Below are positions 10,013-22,005 of a DNA stretch of 64,000 nt, in pieces. Source of the DNA: Haematobia irritans (lineage: Eukaryota; Arthropoda; Insecta; Diptera; Muscidae); NCBI RefSeq assembly GCF_050003625.1, contig NC_134398.1:107602026-107666025 (forward strand). Reading direction: 5' to 3'. The position numbers were made by a program, and so were the translations under genes. Below the pieces are notes generated by a model that did no database searches, was not told the origin of the DNA, and worked only from the letters and a program-made list of their open reading frames with translations. Position 1 is the stretch's first letter. Each line of letters begins with the position of its first letter.

Positions 10013-10668
10013 CACTGAAAAAAAAGCATGCCCGGTTCCAAAGATTTTGTCTTTACTTTAAAGATTTTGGTATTGATTCCGAGCCAAAGAAGCGGAGAAT
10101 ACAAGTAAGGATACTTTTAAGACACAATTCTCTTTTTTAATTTGGGTTTTGAGTACTTGCTTCTAGGAAGCAAATTTTAAGTTTTCGCTTTTTTAGCTTT
10201 TTTTCTTCATATGCTATGAAAGTCCTTTAAAAACGAGTTAACGACAACTTTATTTTCCAAATTCAGACTCGACTTCCAGTAGAAATTATGCTATTTTTCA
10301 AGTAAAAACGTCTTTAAAATAAAGTATTGAAAAACATGTCCTATTTTTGAACGATTATTTGCTTTGCAATTAAGATGCAAAAAGACAACAAATTTAAAGA
10401 CAATTTCATTAAATTTAAAGATTTTTTCTGAATTATTAAAGTCAAGTTGACCTTAGCCCAAACATTTTTTCTTTCATATTACGATACCCATTTTTAAGTG
10501 AAATCACTTAATTATAAGGACAATACAACTTCATTGAAAAGTTTATCGACTTTTGGACAAGGAAAAAAACTTTATATTAGAGAAATGCGTCTTCTATGCT
10601 AAGCAAAATTTGCATTCGTATTTTAAAGACATGACATCTTTGACCTCACGACAATATTTTTTTCAGTG
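10013..10668. mobile_element. M1 nested in the hAT-like element
   Basis: Starts CACTGAAAAAAAAGCATG and ends TATTTTTTTCAGTG, with TA on both sides. It inserted after the hAT-like element was in place and before the arms separated, because the right arm has it at 30961-31615. Confidence 0.8.
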
Positions 10669-10742
10669 TAGATTAGGTATATTTTAGTACACTTGTGTTA
10701 ATCATTTTGTAGTTCATCGGTTTTAGTAACTTCTTAAAAATA

Positions 10743-11478
10743 CAGTAGAATTCGGTTATAGCGACCGCCAAGGGACCGAAATTATACGTTGTTATAACCG
10801 AACGTCGTTGTATCCAAATAAGTGTACACAATATTTTTAAGTTACTTTCAATAATTTCAACTGAACTATATAAACTCTCTGATATATCAGAACCCCAAAT
10901 CGTAAATACTGTTTTAATGTGTGCACCGCACTCACGGTTTCTGTCCTAGTTGGAATTTTGAATGGCACATCTTTGTCATCTGGTTCATTATCGCTGTGAG
11001 TTTCATCATTTTCTTTTGTGTTCTCCACTATTTCTCTCAATGAAGGCTCTTCTGATGTCACGACGTTGTCATCGACATTTACGAACTCATCCCAGTCCTG
11101 GTTTGAACTCGAACTCATCCCAAACTGGTTTGAATATTTCTTCTTTGTCATTTGCACCTCTGTTTGGGATAGTCGAAACCAAATTCTGTGATTCCCCGAA
11201 TGTATATGTTTCTTTATTTAGTATTGGCTGATGACACAAAAATGGAATGAAAAAAATAAAAATTGGTACAAAGAACTTACATCGTCGTTATAACCGAATG
11301 TCCATTCCAAAGCAGACGTGCAAATTGGTCGTTAAAAGCAGATGGTCGCTAAAACTGGAGTCGTTCTAAGCGAATGCTTGTGCATGTACAAACTATTAAG
11401 AACCAAACTTGCTTTGAAAATCCGTCGTTATAAACGGATGGTCGTTATAACCGAGGTCGCTATAAATGAATTTTACTG
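10743..11478 (-). mobile_element. pogo-like (Tigger-type) DNA transposon remnant
   Basis: About 736 bp with TA on both sides. The ends CAGTAGAATTCGGTTATAGC and, inverted, CAGTAAAATTCATTTATAGC agree at 17 of 20 bases. Several subterminal copies of GGTTATAACGACG in both orientations resemble transposase-binding repeats. CAG...CTG ends with a TA target are typical of the pogo group of the Tc1/mariner superfamily. The interior carries a minus-strand transposase tail. Internally deleted, so non-autonomous. Confidence 0.7.
10837..11157 (-). pseudogene. C-terminal remnant of a pogo/Tigger-type transposase
   Basis: A 106-codon frame with an acidic stretch containing DWDEFVNVDDN at about residues 22-32 and, near the end, the pattern TVSAVHTLKQYLRFG (about 74-88). 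Tigger/jerky-type transposases commonly end with an acidic linker and a similar helix, so I read this as a transposase C-terminus. The DNA-binding and DDE parts are absent. The reading past residue 90 runs into element sequence. The right-arm copy (30472-30792, plus) differs at a few residues. Not expected to be functional. Confidence 0.5.
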
Positions 11479-11937
11479 TATCAAGGTATCCAAATTTTTG
11501 TTAGATAAACGCGATCTTGTTATATTGTCGACGGACCTTTTATAATTGCTTTTTATTTTATTTGGCAGGAATTTCATTTAACATAAGCTCATTGTTCAAA
11601 GGAGGATCGTATCGTTTACTTCGATTTTTGATGAAATTGCGTTTTTTATAGTAAACCTCAAGTAAAATAAATTCTTACTCAAGGTGTACCATAAATGTTT
11701 ATTAACTCAATATATCGGTTATGAAATCTAGGGGCCGTTTGCACTGAATGAAGATTCCAATTTATTAATAAATAATGCTAAAAAGTCACAAATTTAACAA
11801 ATTGCAATTACTTTTTCGGGATCCCGAAAAATCCCGGGATTGAAAATAAAAAATCCCGGGATTCGGGATTAATCCCGTCCCGAAAATCCCGGGATTTCGG
11901 GACGGGATTTATCCCGGGTGACAGCCCTAATATGTAC

Positions 11938-12181
11938 CGCCGATTACGACAAACGGGATCACGTTGCGCTTTATTACTTACCGATCGTTGTCAAATTTAG
12001 CACAAATTAATATTTTATAACTTTTCAAGTCTGTAAAATTTCATCGAAATCGGTTCAGATTAAGATATAGCTCTCATATGTATGTATCGCCCGATTTTCC
12101 GAAATTTGGCCATAAAGCCCTGATTTATTGAAATTTAACAAACTTAAAGGCTTTATTTCACTTAAAATTATTTTAATTGTA
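11938..12181. repeat. CR-type core fragment
   Basis: Carries 'gcaacgtgatc' reversed flank text and atcggttcagattaagatat with agctctcatatgtatg, the phrases seen in composite-repeat cores elsewhere (6.8 kb, 33.9 kb, 41.8 kb). No gene. Confidence 0.4.
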
Positions 12182-12640
12182 CACTCAAAAAAAGCTTACT
12201 TGGATCCAAAGATTTTGACTTTTCCTTAAGGATTTTGGTATTGATTCCGAGCCAAAGATGCGGCTTCTTTAAAATAAATACCATTTTGACGGACCACCCT
12301 GACTTTAAATCTAGGATCAATAAAATTAAAATTGGATACAGATCTCATTCATCGAATTGTTATCCTCTTTTTGCGATATATTAATAAAGGTATTTTTTTT
12401 CTTTATTTTAAGGAAAATTTGCTTTACTTCAAAGACCTACAACTTCAGCAGAGAGACGCAAATTTTCAAGATTTGTGTCCTAAATTTAATGAAACAAATT
12501 TTTAAAGCAAGGATTGAAAACTTTCATTTAATTAAATGTCATTATTTCAAAAAATTTTGTCCTTATGTTAACATTGGGTAAATTTCGATTCCTTAAATTT
12601 AAGTTGCATAGTCTTCCATATTAGGTCAATATTTTTTCAG
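12182..12640. mobile_element. M2 MITE-like element, one end lost
   Basis: Starts CACTCAAAAAAAGCTTACTTGG after TA and runs to TATTTTTTCAG, where the final TG and the flanking TA are missing. The right-arm copy 28987-29445 is complete. The left arm therefore lost about 460 bp right at this end. Confidence 0.65.
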
Positions 12641-13826
12641 TTAGGTCAATGTTTTGATCCTATGAATACGATTTTATTTATTGTAGTTTTTGATGTTATA
12701 AAAATAATACCAGATTCAAAACTTTATTTCCTTAATAACTTCTTATATACACTGAAAAAAAAGCATGTCCGGTTCCAAAGATTTTGCACACTAATGATTT
12801 TGATATTGATTCCGAGTCAAATTTGAATTTATTCCTTTTTTTCATTTTTTTCTTCACCAATGAAATTAAATAATGTGAACGTATGGTGTCATTTTTACGT
12901 TGTTAGATTGACCCCATCTGTTCTCAGTTTGACAACACATGTATGTTGATTCACTTTCATGAACGGATCGTTTCGAAATGACCACGCCGTTCATGACTTT
13001 TTCTATGGGTGTAAGTGGTTTCACTGCAATGTGGAACGCCATTCGGACTCGGCTTTTGTCACTGAGCTTAACATAGAATCTGGCAGCACTCAGTGATAAG
13101 AGGGAAGTTCTAAGTTAGTCTAATGAGCTGATATATCGATATGTATCGACATAACCTAACTCTGTAGGTGTAAAACCAAGTATAGCTCCTAATACTATAC
13201 TTGGTTCAGATTGTGATGAAATTACAATAAACAAGTACTCCTTAATTTTCATAATGTTACCCCACAAATGCTTATGTTTACTAATTCAGTAGGTGTGGTT
13301 TAGGCTATGATATATTCGGCCCCGCTCGACTTTCTACTTTACTCACTTGTTGTTTTATTATTTTCGGTATTTATCTTTGTATAGCTATGTTTTTTCCATT
13401 TAACGTCTACAAAAAAATGATAATGCACGCAATTTTCAAAACGTTCCAAAAATAACATCGATTGAAGTAAAAAATTAAACGGCGGTGATAAAATTTTTAT
13501 TATTTTTTACATGTTTATTGATTTCCTATTATTTTGTGAGATTTAATTAAATCGAAGACTGACGATGTTAGTCGAAATATTGGAAAAATAAATTTTATAA
13601 TTAACCAAAACTATATTATTTTTTAAAGAACCTTAAGCCGAAATTAGAAGTAAATAAACAAAACTATATAATTTTATTCCGCTTTTACTTATTCAGTTAT
13701 GATTTTAGCTAAGCTAAGCTCGAACTTAGGAACTCAGAAAATCCCGCATTTGGTTTTCTTATATGCGTTTTTTTTTTCTTATAGCCAATTATTGCATATA
13801 AGAAAAAAAGTTTCTTATATTCATAT
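12641..13826. other. AT-rich sequence without a recognised gene
   Basis: Holds a short M1-like end near 12752 (cactgaaaaaaaagcatgtc) and a hairpin ccaagtatag / ctatacttgg around 13183-13212. A CR-like end with ggccccgctcgac near 13320 is followed by unassigned sequence. It is repeated in the right arm (27354-28512). No gene, no RNA. Confidence 0.45.
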
Positions 13827-14158
13827 TAGTGCAGTCACCCGGGGAATTTTATTTTGAATCCAAATTGACAAATTGAGTTAAAAAACATTTATGGTACACC
13901 TTGAGTAAGAATTTATTATACGAGAGGTATATTAAATAGGGATAGGATAGCGATATAAAATGCATTTTATTTTATTAATTTTGTCATAATATTGTTGTGT
14001 TTCTTTTCTTCACAATATTGAGTTGGACAAAATTTTTCTTAACTATGATAGCAATTTAAAAAGCAATTTAATTTACTGTTATCTTCTTTTGTTTTTGTTA
14101 ATAAAATTTAATTAAACAAAATTGGTTTAATGTACAGCAATTTTTTGGCGCTGTAGAT
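13827..14158. mobile_element. hAT-like MITE cut by the assembly gap
   Basis: Reverse complement of the complete 381-bp element at 26965-27345. The end TAGTGCAGTCACCCGGGG is present at about 13827. The other end lies in the N gap, since sequence stops at ggcgctgtagat. Confidence 0.75.
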
Positions 14159-14258
14159 NNNNNNNNNNNNNNNNNNNNNNNNNNNNNNNNNNNNNNNNNN
14201 NNNNNNNNNNNNNNNNNNNNNNNNNNNNNNNNNNNNNNNNNNNNNNNNNNNNNNNNNN
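14159..14258. other. Assembly gap (100 N)
   Basis: Exactly 100 N, the usual placeholder for a gap of unknown size. Homology between the two big arms ends here because the left contig ends, not at a biological boundary. Confidence 0.98.
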
Positions 14259-14274
14259 AACTTGTGTAAGACTG

Positions 14275-14300
14275 TGTATATATATATATATATATATAAT

Positions 14301-14335
<35 letters not shown>

Positions 14336-14338
14336 CTA
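14275..14338. repeat. (TA)n microsatellite
   Basis: About 60 bp of TA with two AAT interruptions, directly before the CCCAGTCAG element. Confidence 0.9.
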
Positions 14339-16161
14339 CCCAGTCAGAAAAAAACCATCGGAAAAGCGTTGTAAAAGCGTTGTGAACGGTTGATACACGG
14401 TGGGAAAAAGCGTTGTTACAACCCTAAAATGATAACATCATTCCACGGTGTATCGATTGTATTTAACAGCGTTTTCAAAGCGTCATGAAAACAATATTTT
14501 ACGCTTTTCCGATGGTTTAACGAACGCTTTGACAACCCCAAAATGATAACATCGTTATACGGTGTATCGATGGTTTTTACAACCATTAAAAAGCACTGAA
14601 AAACAAAATTTCATACGTCTTTCCAATTGTTTCTAGAATGCTTTAGGAGGGTTAGAATTATAATTTTACAGTACCTTAAAACCGCTATTGAAACAAAACA
14701 AAATTAGTGTTTTACACTTTACAAAGGAACATCAGAAAACTTAACAATTAACAATTACCCCCATTTTCATAAAGCTCCGTTAGTGTTCCGTTAACTAACC
14801 AACTTTTGAACCGTATTATGGACGAAATTATCATCTTGCATATATATTCCATAGCCAGTTAGGAACACAACTGACGAGCATTTTTCACTTAAAGATAACT
14901 GGAGAGAAGATATTTGCAATTTACTTTCTGTTATTTGGCAGTTAAAGCCTAACGGAGCTACATGAAAATGGCCGTTAATAGGAAAAATACATAACTAAGA
15001 TTAAGATTGACATTTATAATTGGTAAAAAAATTATTTTAATATGGTCAAAAATCGCTAAAGTGAAAACTAAATCAGTAAAAAAGGCATAAAAGTATACAT
15101 ATTTGTTGCAGATTTCTTTATATCTTGATGGGGAATAGCCCAAGCAAATTTTCATAAAGTTTGTATTCCTTAAAATGAATTATTAAAGAAAAGTAATCGT
15201 GAAAATTTTGTGATTTTAGGGGCTAGTCATATGTCTTTATTATTTCCTATAGGTAATAGTTCAAAATTCACTCTTGGAAAAATTTTAAGGTACATTAAAA
15301 AGAGAATCCTCTACGACACTAAAATGAACTTAACAAAGGGAAAAAGTTATACACAAATCTGCGTATTTCACACAAAACACTTCAGAATTAAGATTTGTAC
15401 ATTTTACCCCAAATGCGCCAAAAGATTTGTACATTTTACCCCAAATGCACCAAAAGAACATTCTTGCAATACTGAACTCCAATTTTTTCCTTCAAACAAT
15501 GAAATTTTCTTTAAAAGTGGGTATTAAGTTCGAGTTTAGGCGATAAAACGTGATTTTTTCACGATTACTTTTCTTTAATAATCCATTTTAAGGAATACAA
15601 ACTTTGTGAAAATTTGCTTTGGGCTTTTCCCCATCAATTTATAATAAAATTTGCAACAAATATGTATGATTTTGTGAATTTTTCTTACTGATTTAGTTTT
15701 CACTTTAGCGATTTAAGCGGCTAAACTCGAAGTTAATACTCACCTTAACATGTGAAAAAAAGTAATTATGTCTAACAAAATTTCTTCAATTAGTCGATAA
15801 ATAAGTACTTATATTTGGGTTTTGGCGTGATGTCAGCGTTTAGTTTAGTTAAAACTTTCTACTCATTTGTAAAATTACCCAAATTGTTGTTCCTAGTGGT
15901 TTCACTGTTAATGTACATATTCACTTTATATGATAAAGGAACATTATCCTATTATAAATCAATTCCTATCAACAATAATAACTCCATTACTCATTAAAAA
16001 CCATTGGACATTGATGGAACATGCATTTTCAACGATAATTTTATGAAAATTTACTATTTAAAACCCGTCAATTAATTTGTTTAGCAAGCGTTGTTGCAAC
16101 GTTGGGTTCCAACGCTGTTACAACGCTCAATATTTATAACCATCGTAAATTTCTGACTGGG
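14339..16161. mobile_element. 1.8-kb TIR element, CCCAGTCAGAAA ends, TA flanks
   Basis: Ends CCCAGTCAGAAA and TTTCTGACTGGG are perfect 12-bp inverted repeats with TA on both sides. Subterminal regions hold many copies of aaGCGTTGt and repeats of the type 'aaaatgataacatc.tt..acggtgtatcgat'. No transposase frame is visible. It sits inside TA-rich sequence next to a mariner. TA flanks suggest the Tc1/mariner superfamily, but the ends are unlike the mariners here, so the family is open. Confidence 0.75.
15050..15712. repeat. Long imperfect inverted repeat inside the CCCAGTCAG element
   Basis: About 155-bp arms (about 15050-15210 and 15555-15712). One arm has atcgctaaagtgaaaacta and later gaattattaaagaaaagtaa. 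The other has their complements in reverse order. Spacer about 350 bp. The outer part carries the motif gggtattaagttcgagttta, also seen in TAE copies. Confidence 0.75.
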
Positions 16162-16167
16162 TATATA

Positions 16168-17101
16168 AAGGGTGATTCTTTTGAGGTTAGGATTTTCATG
16201 CATTAGTATTTGACAGATCACGTGGGATTTCAGACATGGTGTCAAAGAGAAAGATGCTCAGTATGCTTTGACATTTCATCATGAATAGACTTACTAACGA
16301 GCAACGCTTGCAAATCATTGAATTTTATTACCAAAATCAGTGTTCGGTTCGAAATGTGTTTATCGACAAATTTTGTTCAGCGATGAGGCTCATTTCTGGT
16401 TGAATGGCTACGTAAATAAGCAAAATTGCCGCATTTGGAGTGAAGAGCAACCAGAAGCCGTTCAAGAACTGCCCATGCATCCCGAGAAATGCACTGTTTG
16501 GTGTGGTTTGTACGCTGGTGGAATCATTGGACCGTATTTTTTCAAAGATGCTGTTGGACGCAACGTTACGGTGAATGGCGATCGCTATCGTTCGATGCTA
16601 ACAAACTTTTTGTTGCCAAAAATGGAAGAACTGAACTTGGTTGACATGTGGTTTCAACAAGATGGCGCTACATGCCACACAGCTCGCGATTCTATGGCCA
16701 TTTTGAGGGAAAACTTCGGAGAACAATTCATCTCAAGAAATGGACCGGTAAGTTGGCCACCAAGATCATGCGATTTGACGCCTTTAGACTATTTTTTGTG
16801 GGGCTACGTCAAGTCTAAAGTCTACAGAAATAAGCCAGCAACTATTCCAGCTTTGGAAGACAACATTTCCGAAGAAATTCGGGCTATTCCGGCCGAAATG
16901 CTCGAAAAATTTGCCCAAAATTGGACTTTCCGAATGGACCACCTAAGACGCAGCCGCGGTCAACATTTAAATGAAATTATCTTCAAAAAGTAAATGTCAT
17001 GGACCAATCTAACGTTTCAAATAAAGAACCGATGAGATTTTGCAAATTTTATGCGTTTTTTTTTAAAAAAAAAGTTATCAAGCTCTTAACAAATCACCCT
17101 T
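16168..17101 (+). mobile_element. Mariner (DD41D, rosa-type) deletion derivative, copy 1
   Basis: Starts AAGGGTGATTCTTTTGAGG and ends AACAAATCACCCTT, with TA on both sides. 934 bp, shorter than the about 1.3 kb of intact mariners. Its internal deletion differs from that of copies 2 and 3: copy 1 keeps about 25 N-terminal codons beginning MNRLTNEQRLQ, then joins the catalytic region out of frame. Confidence 0.85.
16281..16993 (+). pseudogene. Mariner transposase, N-terminus joined out of frame to the catalytic domain
   Basis: The natural start is the ATG at 16281, the same as in copies 2 and 3. After about 25 codons the deletion junction near 16360 shifts the frame. The downstream catalytic part is then open to the stop at 16993. 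It has FSDEAHFW (first Asp), WFQQDGATCH (second Asp) and CDLTPLDYFLWGYVK (third Asp). There are 41 residues between the second Asp and the Asp of PLDY, the DD41D signature of the rosa group of mariners. Other landmarks are WSEEQPEAV and VWCGLYAGGIIGP. The helix-turn-helix DNA-binding region is gone, so no active transposase is expected. Confidence 0.8.
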
Positions 17102-19030
17102 TATAAAAAATTCAAATTATGTTTGTTTATTTGTTTGTGTGTTTGTTTGTTTATTTGTATGTTCCGGGTTGGCGCGAAAACGGCTGAACCGATTTACTTG
17201 AAACTTTCAGAGATCGTGGGGGGCACTCATGTGCTGAAAATAGGGTACCTCATTTTTTGACATATGGTCGCGGAGAGGAACCTCCCCTTTGTCCGACTTT
17301 TTTAAAATTAGACCAAAGTTGACCGATTTGCTTGAAATTTTCATTGCAGATTGGGGTTGGCATCTAAACAAAGATCCGCTACTTTTTATTTCGATATTTG
17401 GCGGCGGAGGGGGGCCTCCCCTTTGTTCGACTTTTTTAAAGTACAGTGAAAAAACTAAAATTCTCTAAATTATCTGAGATTTACAGAAAACATGTGGTGT
17501 GGTTATGGAATTAATATGGGGTACCTGATGATTTCATATGTGGATGGGGAGGGGGACCTCCCCCTTGCCCTACTTTTTGAAACTTGGAACAAAATTATGC
17601 GATTTGCTTGAAATTTTCATTGAATGTTGGGGTTGGCATCTAGACAAAAATCCGCTACATTATTTTTCGGTATTTGGTCGGGGAGGGGGACCTCCCCTTT
17701 GCCGATTTTTTTTTTTTGAAAGTACAAACAAAACTAAACTCCCCCGATTGAAATTTTACGGAAAAAAACGGGTTATGAAATTTATATCAGGTTCCTGATT
17801 TTTTAATAAAAATAAAAGGGCATAGGGAGACATCCGCTTCTCTTAAGTACATACAGAGAAACAATTAAACTTTACCGAGTTACTTGAGGACTGGGGAGAG
17901 GTTACGATATTAATAGTTGATACCTGATTTTGTGATATTTGGACGGAAGAGAGGCCGCCCCTTTAGGCTTATAATTTGTTTGACATTTTCTGGAACGTTT
18001 ACAAAAGATACGCTACAGCACTTTTCGATATTTGGTCGGGGAGGATGTCCTCCTCTAAAACTGCAAAAAAAATTAAGTTTTCTTGAAATTTACAAAAGCA
18101 GTGGGGGAAGGTTATGAACGAAGAGGCAACCTTCCTTGCCCCACACTTGAAGGAAAGTTTTAAGAATTTTCAGGGAAGGTTAGGGGTGCTATTCACTACG
18201 GTGTTTGTCGATATTGTATCGGGGAAAGTGACGTCCCTTTAAAACAATAGAGCAAAATTTAAACATCGCCGATCTACTTGAAATTTACAGGGAACGTGGG
18301 AGGAGGTGATTAAATTTATACATGATTTTTAAATTGGTATATGATTTTTCGATATCTGGTTGGGGAAGGGGAAAATTGAAATAAACTTTGTCTATTTACT
18401 TCGATAGAATTTATAGGGACCATTGAGTAGTTGCGAAATTAATATAGGGTACGTGATAGTCCGATATCAAATCGGAGTGGTGCGAAGGTGGGGAGAGGGT
18501 GCCCTTTTGTCCGTTTTTTTTTCTTAAATTGAAAGTAGAGGGTTGTCCATAAATGGGAACTCGGTACATAATTTTATGATTTTTGCACAGGCTTCTGCCA
18601 GACTTCTTTTTAGTAAAGAACTTAAATTTACATGCAATTGGTAGCCAACGTAGAGGGTACATCATTTTCCAACATTTTAGCAAATGTTAATGTGGTAAAA
18701 TTTTTACGTTTGCTTTTTCCGATTTATTAGATAATATAGTGCTTAATTTTCAGATTTGTTGAGGAAAAGGATACCTTTCCTTGACAAACCACACTTAAAA
18801 TTCACAAGAAATATAGAAGATTGTCCAACTACTTGAATACAGAACATTATTAAAAAAATTTGGAGGAAAGGGTACACCCTCTCCCGCCGTATTTGTACCT
18901 ATAAACGAAAAATCAAGTAGTCCGATTTGTTTAAAAGAATTCAAATCTTTTCGAATTTGTTTTCAGCACGAAGGACTAAGTTAACGCAAAATGTTCCTCC
19001 AGATACGCTTCGCTGCGCCTTCCGAAGCGA
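16719..19030. repeat. 2,312-bp tandem duplication, unit A
   Basis: Runs from gagaacaattcatctc inside the mariner to just past the Helitron-like 3' hairpin. Unit B follows head to tail at 19031. I see one base change (catctAaac / catctGgac, 17366 versus 19678) and an inverted hairpin at the end. Confidence 0.9.
17104..19030 (+). mobile_element. Helitron-like element, copy A (non-coding)
   Basis: Begins after the mariner with GTTTG-rich sequence, then gttccgggttggcgcgaaaa. The body is a run of about 11-12 degenerate units of about 130 bp. Each has a 'ttgcttgaaattttca'-type phrase and a GC hairpin such as GGGGAGGGGGACCTCCCC. The 3' hairpin (19007-19028, GCTTCG-N10-CGAAGC) is inverted relative to copy B and is followed directly by mariner sequence, not by a CTAG end. 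No Rep/helicase is encoded. The 5' end is not defined. Confidence 0.6.
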
Positions 19031-19413
19031 GAGAACAATTCATCTCAAGAAATGGACCGGTAAGTTGGCCACCAAGATCATGCGATTTGACGCCTTTAGA
19101 CTATTTTTTGTGGGGCTACGTCAAGTCTAAAGTCTACAGAAATAAGCCAGCAACTATTCCAGCTTTGGAAGACAACATTTCCGAAGAAATTCGGGCTATT
19201 CCGGCCGAAATGCTCGAAAAATTTGCCCAAAATTGGACTTTCCGAATGGACCACCTAAGACGCAGCCGCGGTCAACATTTAAATGAAATTATCTTCAAAA
19301 AGTAAATGTCATGGACCAATCTAACGTTTCAAATAAAGAACCGATGAGATTTTGCAAATTTTATGCGTTTTTTTTTAAAAAAAAAGTTATCAAGCTCTTA
19401 ACAAATCACCCTT
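19031..19413 (+). pseudogene. Mariner 3' fragment inside unit B
   Basis: Contains the last about 87 codons of the transposase (FISRNGPVSWPPRSCD through LNEIIFKK, stop at 19305), then the mariner 3' end AACAAATCACCCTT. The frame at 18991-19305 joins it to Helitron hairpin codons, a chimeric junction without functional meaning. Confidence 0.85.
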
Positions 19414-19415
19414 TA

Positions 19416-21656
<2,241 letters not shown>

Positions 21657-22005
21657 GGTGCGTATACTTTGACGCCATTTTTTACATTTAATGTATAGTT
21701 CCGCGACATTTGCATACTTTGGCACCAGGTTCCATAATTTTCGTATATGTACCGCATACTTTGGCGACATTTAGCATTTTGGGCCATTTTGAGTTTTTAA
21801 TACCAATTGTTGTTTTTAGGTACATTTTTACAAGCTCTTCACTTGTATGTTAACATTTTTGCATTTCAAACAAGGATTATTGAGAAAATTACGAAATAAA
21901 ACAGACAAAAATTCCACATTTCCATTTGAATGTGCATGACAATGTTACCACATTGACAATTTTGTAGTTTGCCTGAGTTCACTGCACTGGTAATACTAAA
22001 CTACT

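Larger units (their letters stand above)
9678..11929. mobile_element. hAT-like element, 8-bp target duplication, with two nested elements
   Basis: Ends TAAGGCTGTCG and GACAGCCCTA are inverted repeats. The 8-bp flank ATATGTAC is duplicated exactly at 9670-9677 and 11930-11937. Eight-base duplication and TA(G)GG-type ends point to the hAT superfamily. Both subterminal regions are dense in the palindrome ATCCCGGGAT and variants. No hAT transposase is visible. Nested inside are M1 at 10013-10668 and a pogo-like remnant at 10743-11478. The same nested set with the same duplication is in the right arm at 29698-31950. Confidence 0.85.
2173..14158. repeat. Left arm of a large inverted duplication
   Basis: This 11,986-bp stretch reappears as its reverse complement at 27014-36478 (9,465 bp). 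Three left-only insertions (4338-6131, about 6248-6555, 8306-9192, each with one target copy, about 2,990 bp together) and one right-only segment (about 28513-28984, about 460 bp) account for the 2.5-kb length difference. Outside these the arms are collinear and nearly identical. The inner end stops exactly at the N gap, inside a small hAT-like element that is complete in the right arm. The outer end stops at 'gttagagaccatata', where left continues into the GCTCC patch and right into 37 bp and then a mariner. Confidence 0.85.

Noticed and set aside
16340..16993. Copy 1 mariner as an intact transposase
   Set aside because: The natural ATG is out of frame with the catalytic region and the DNA-binding domain is missing.
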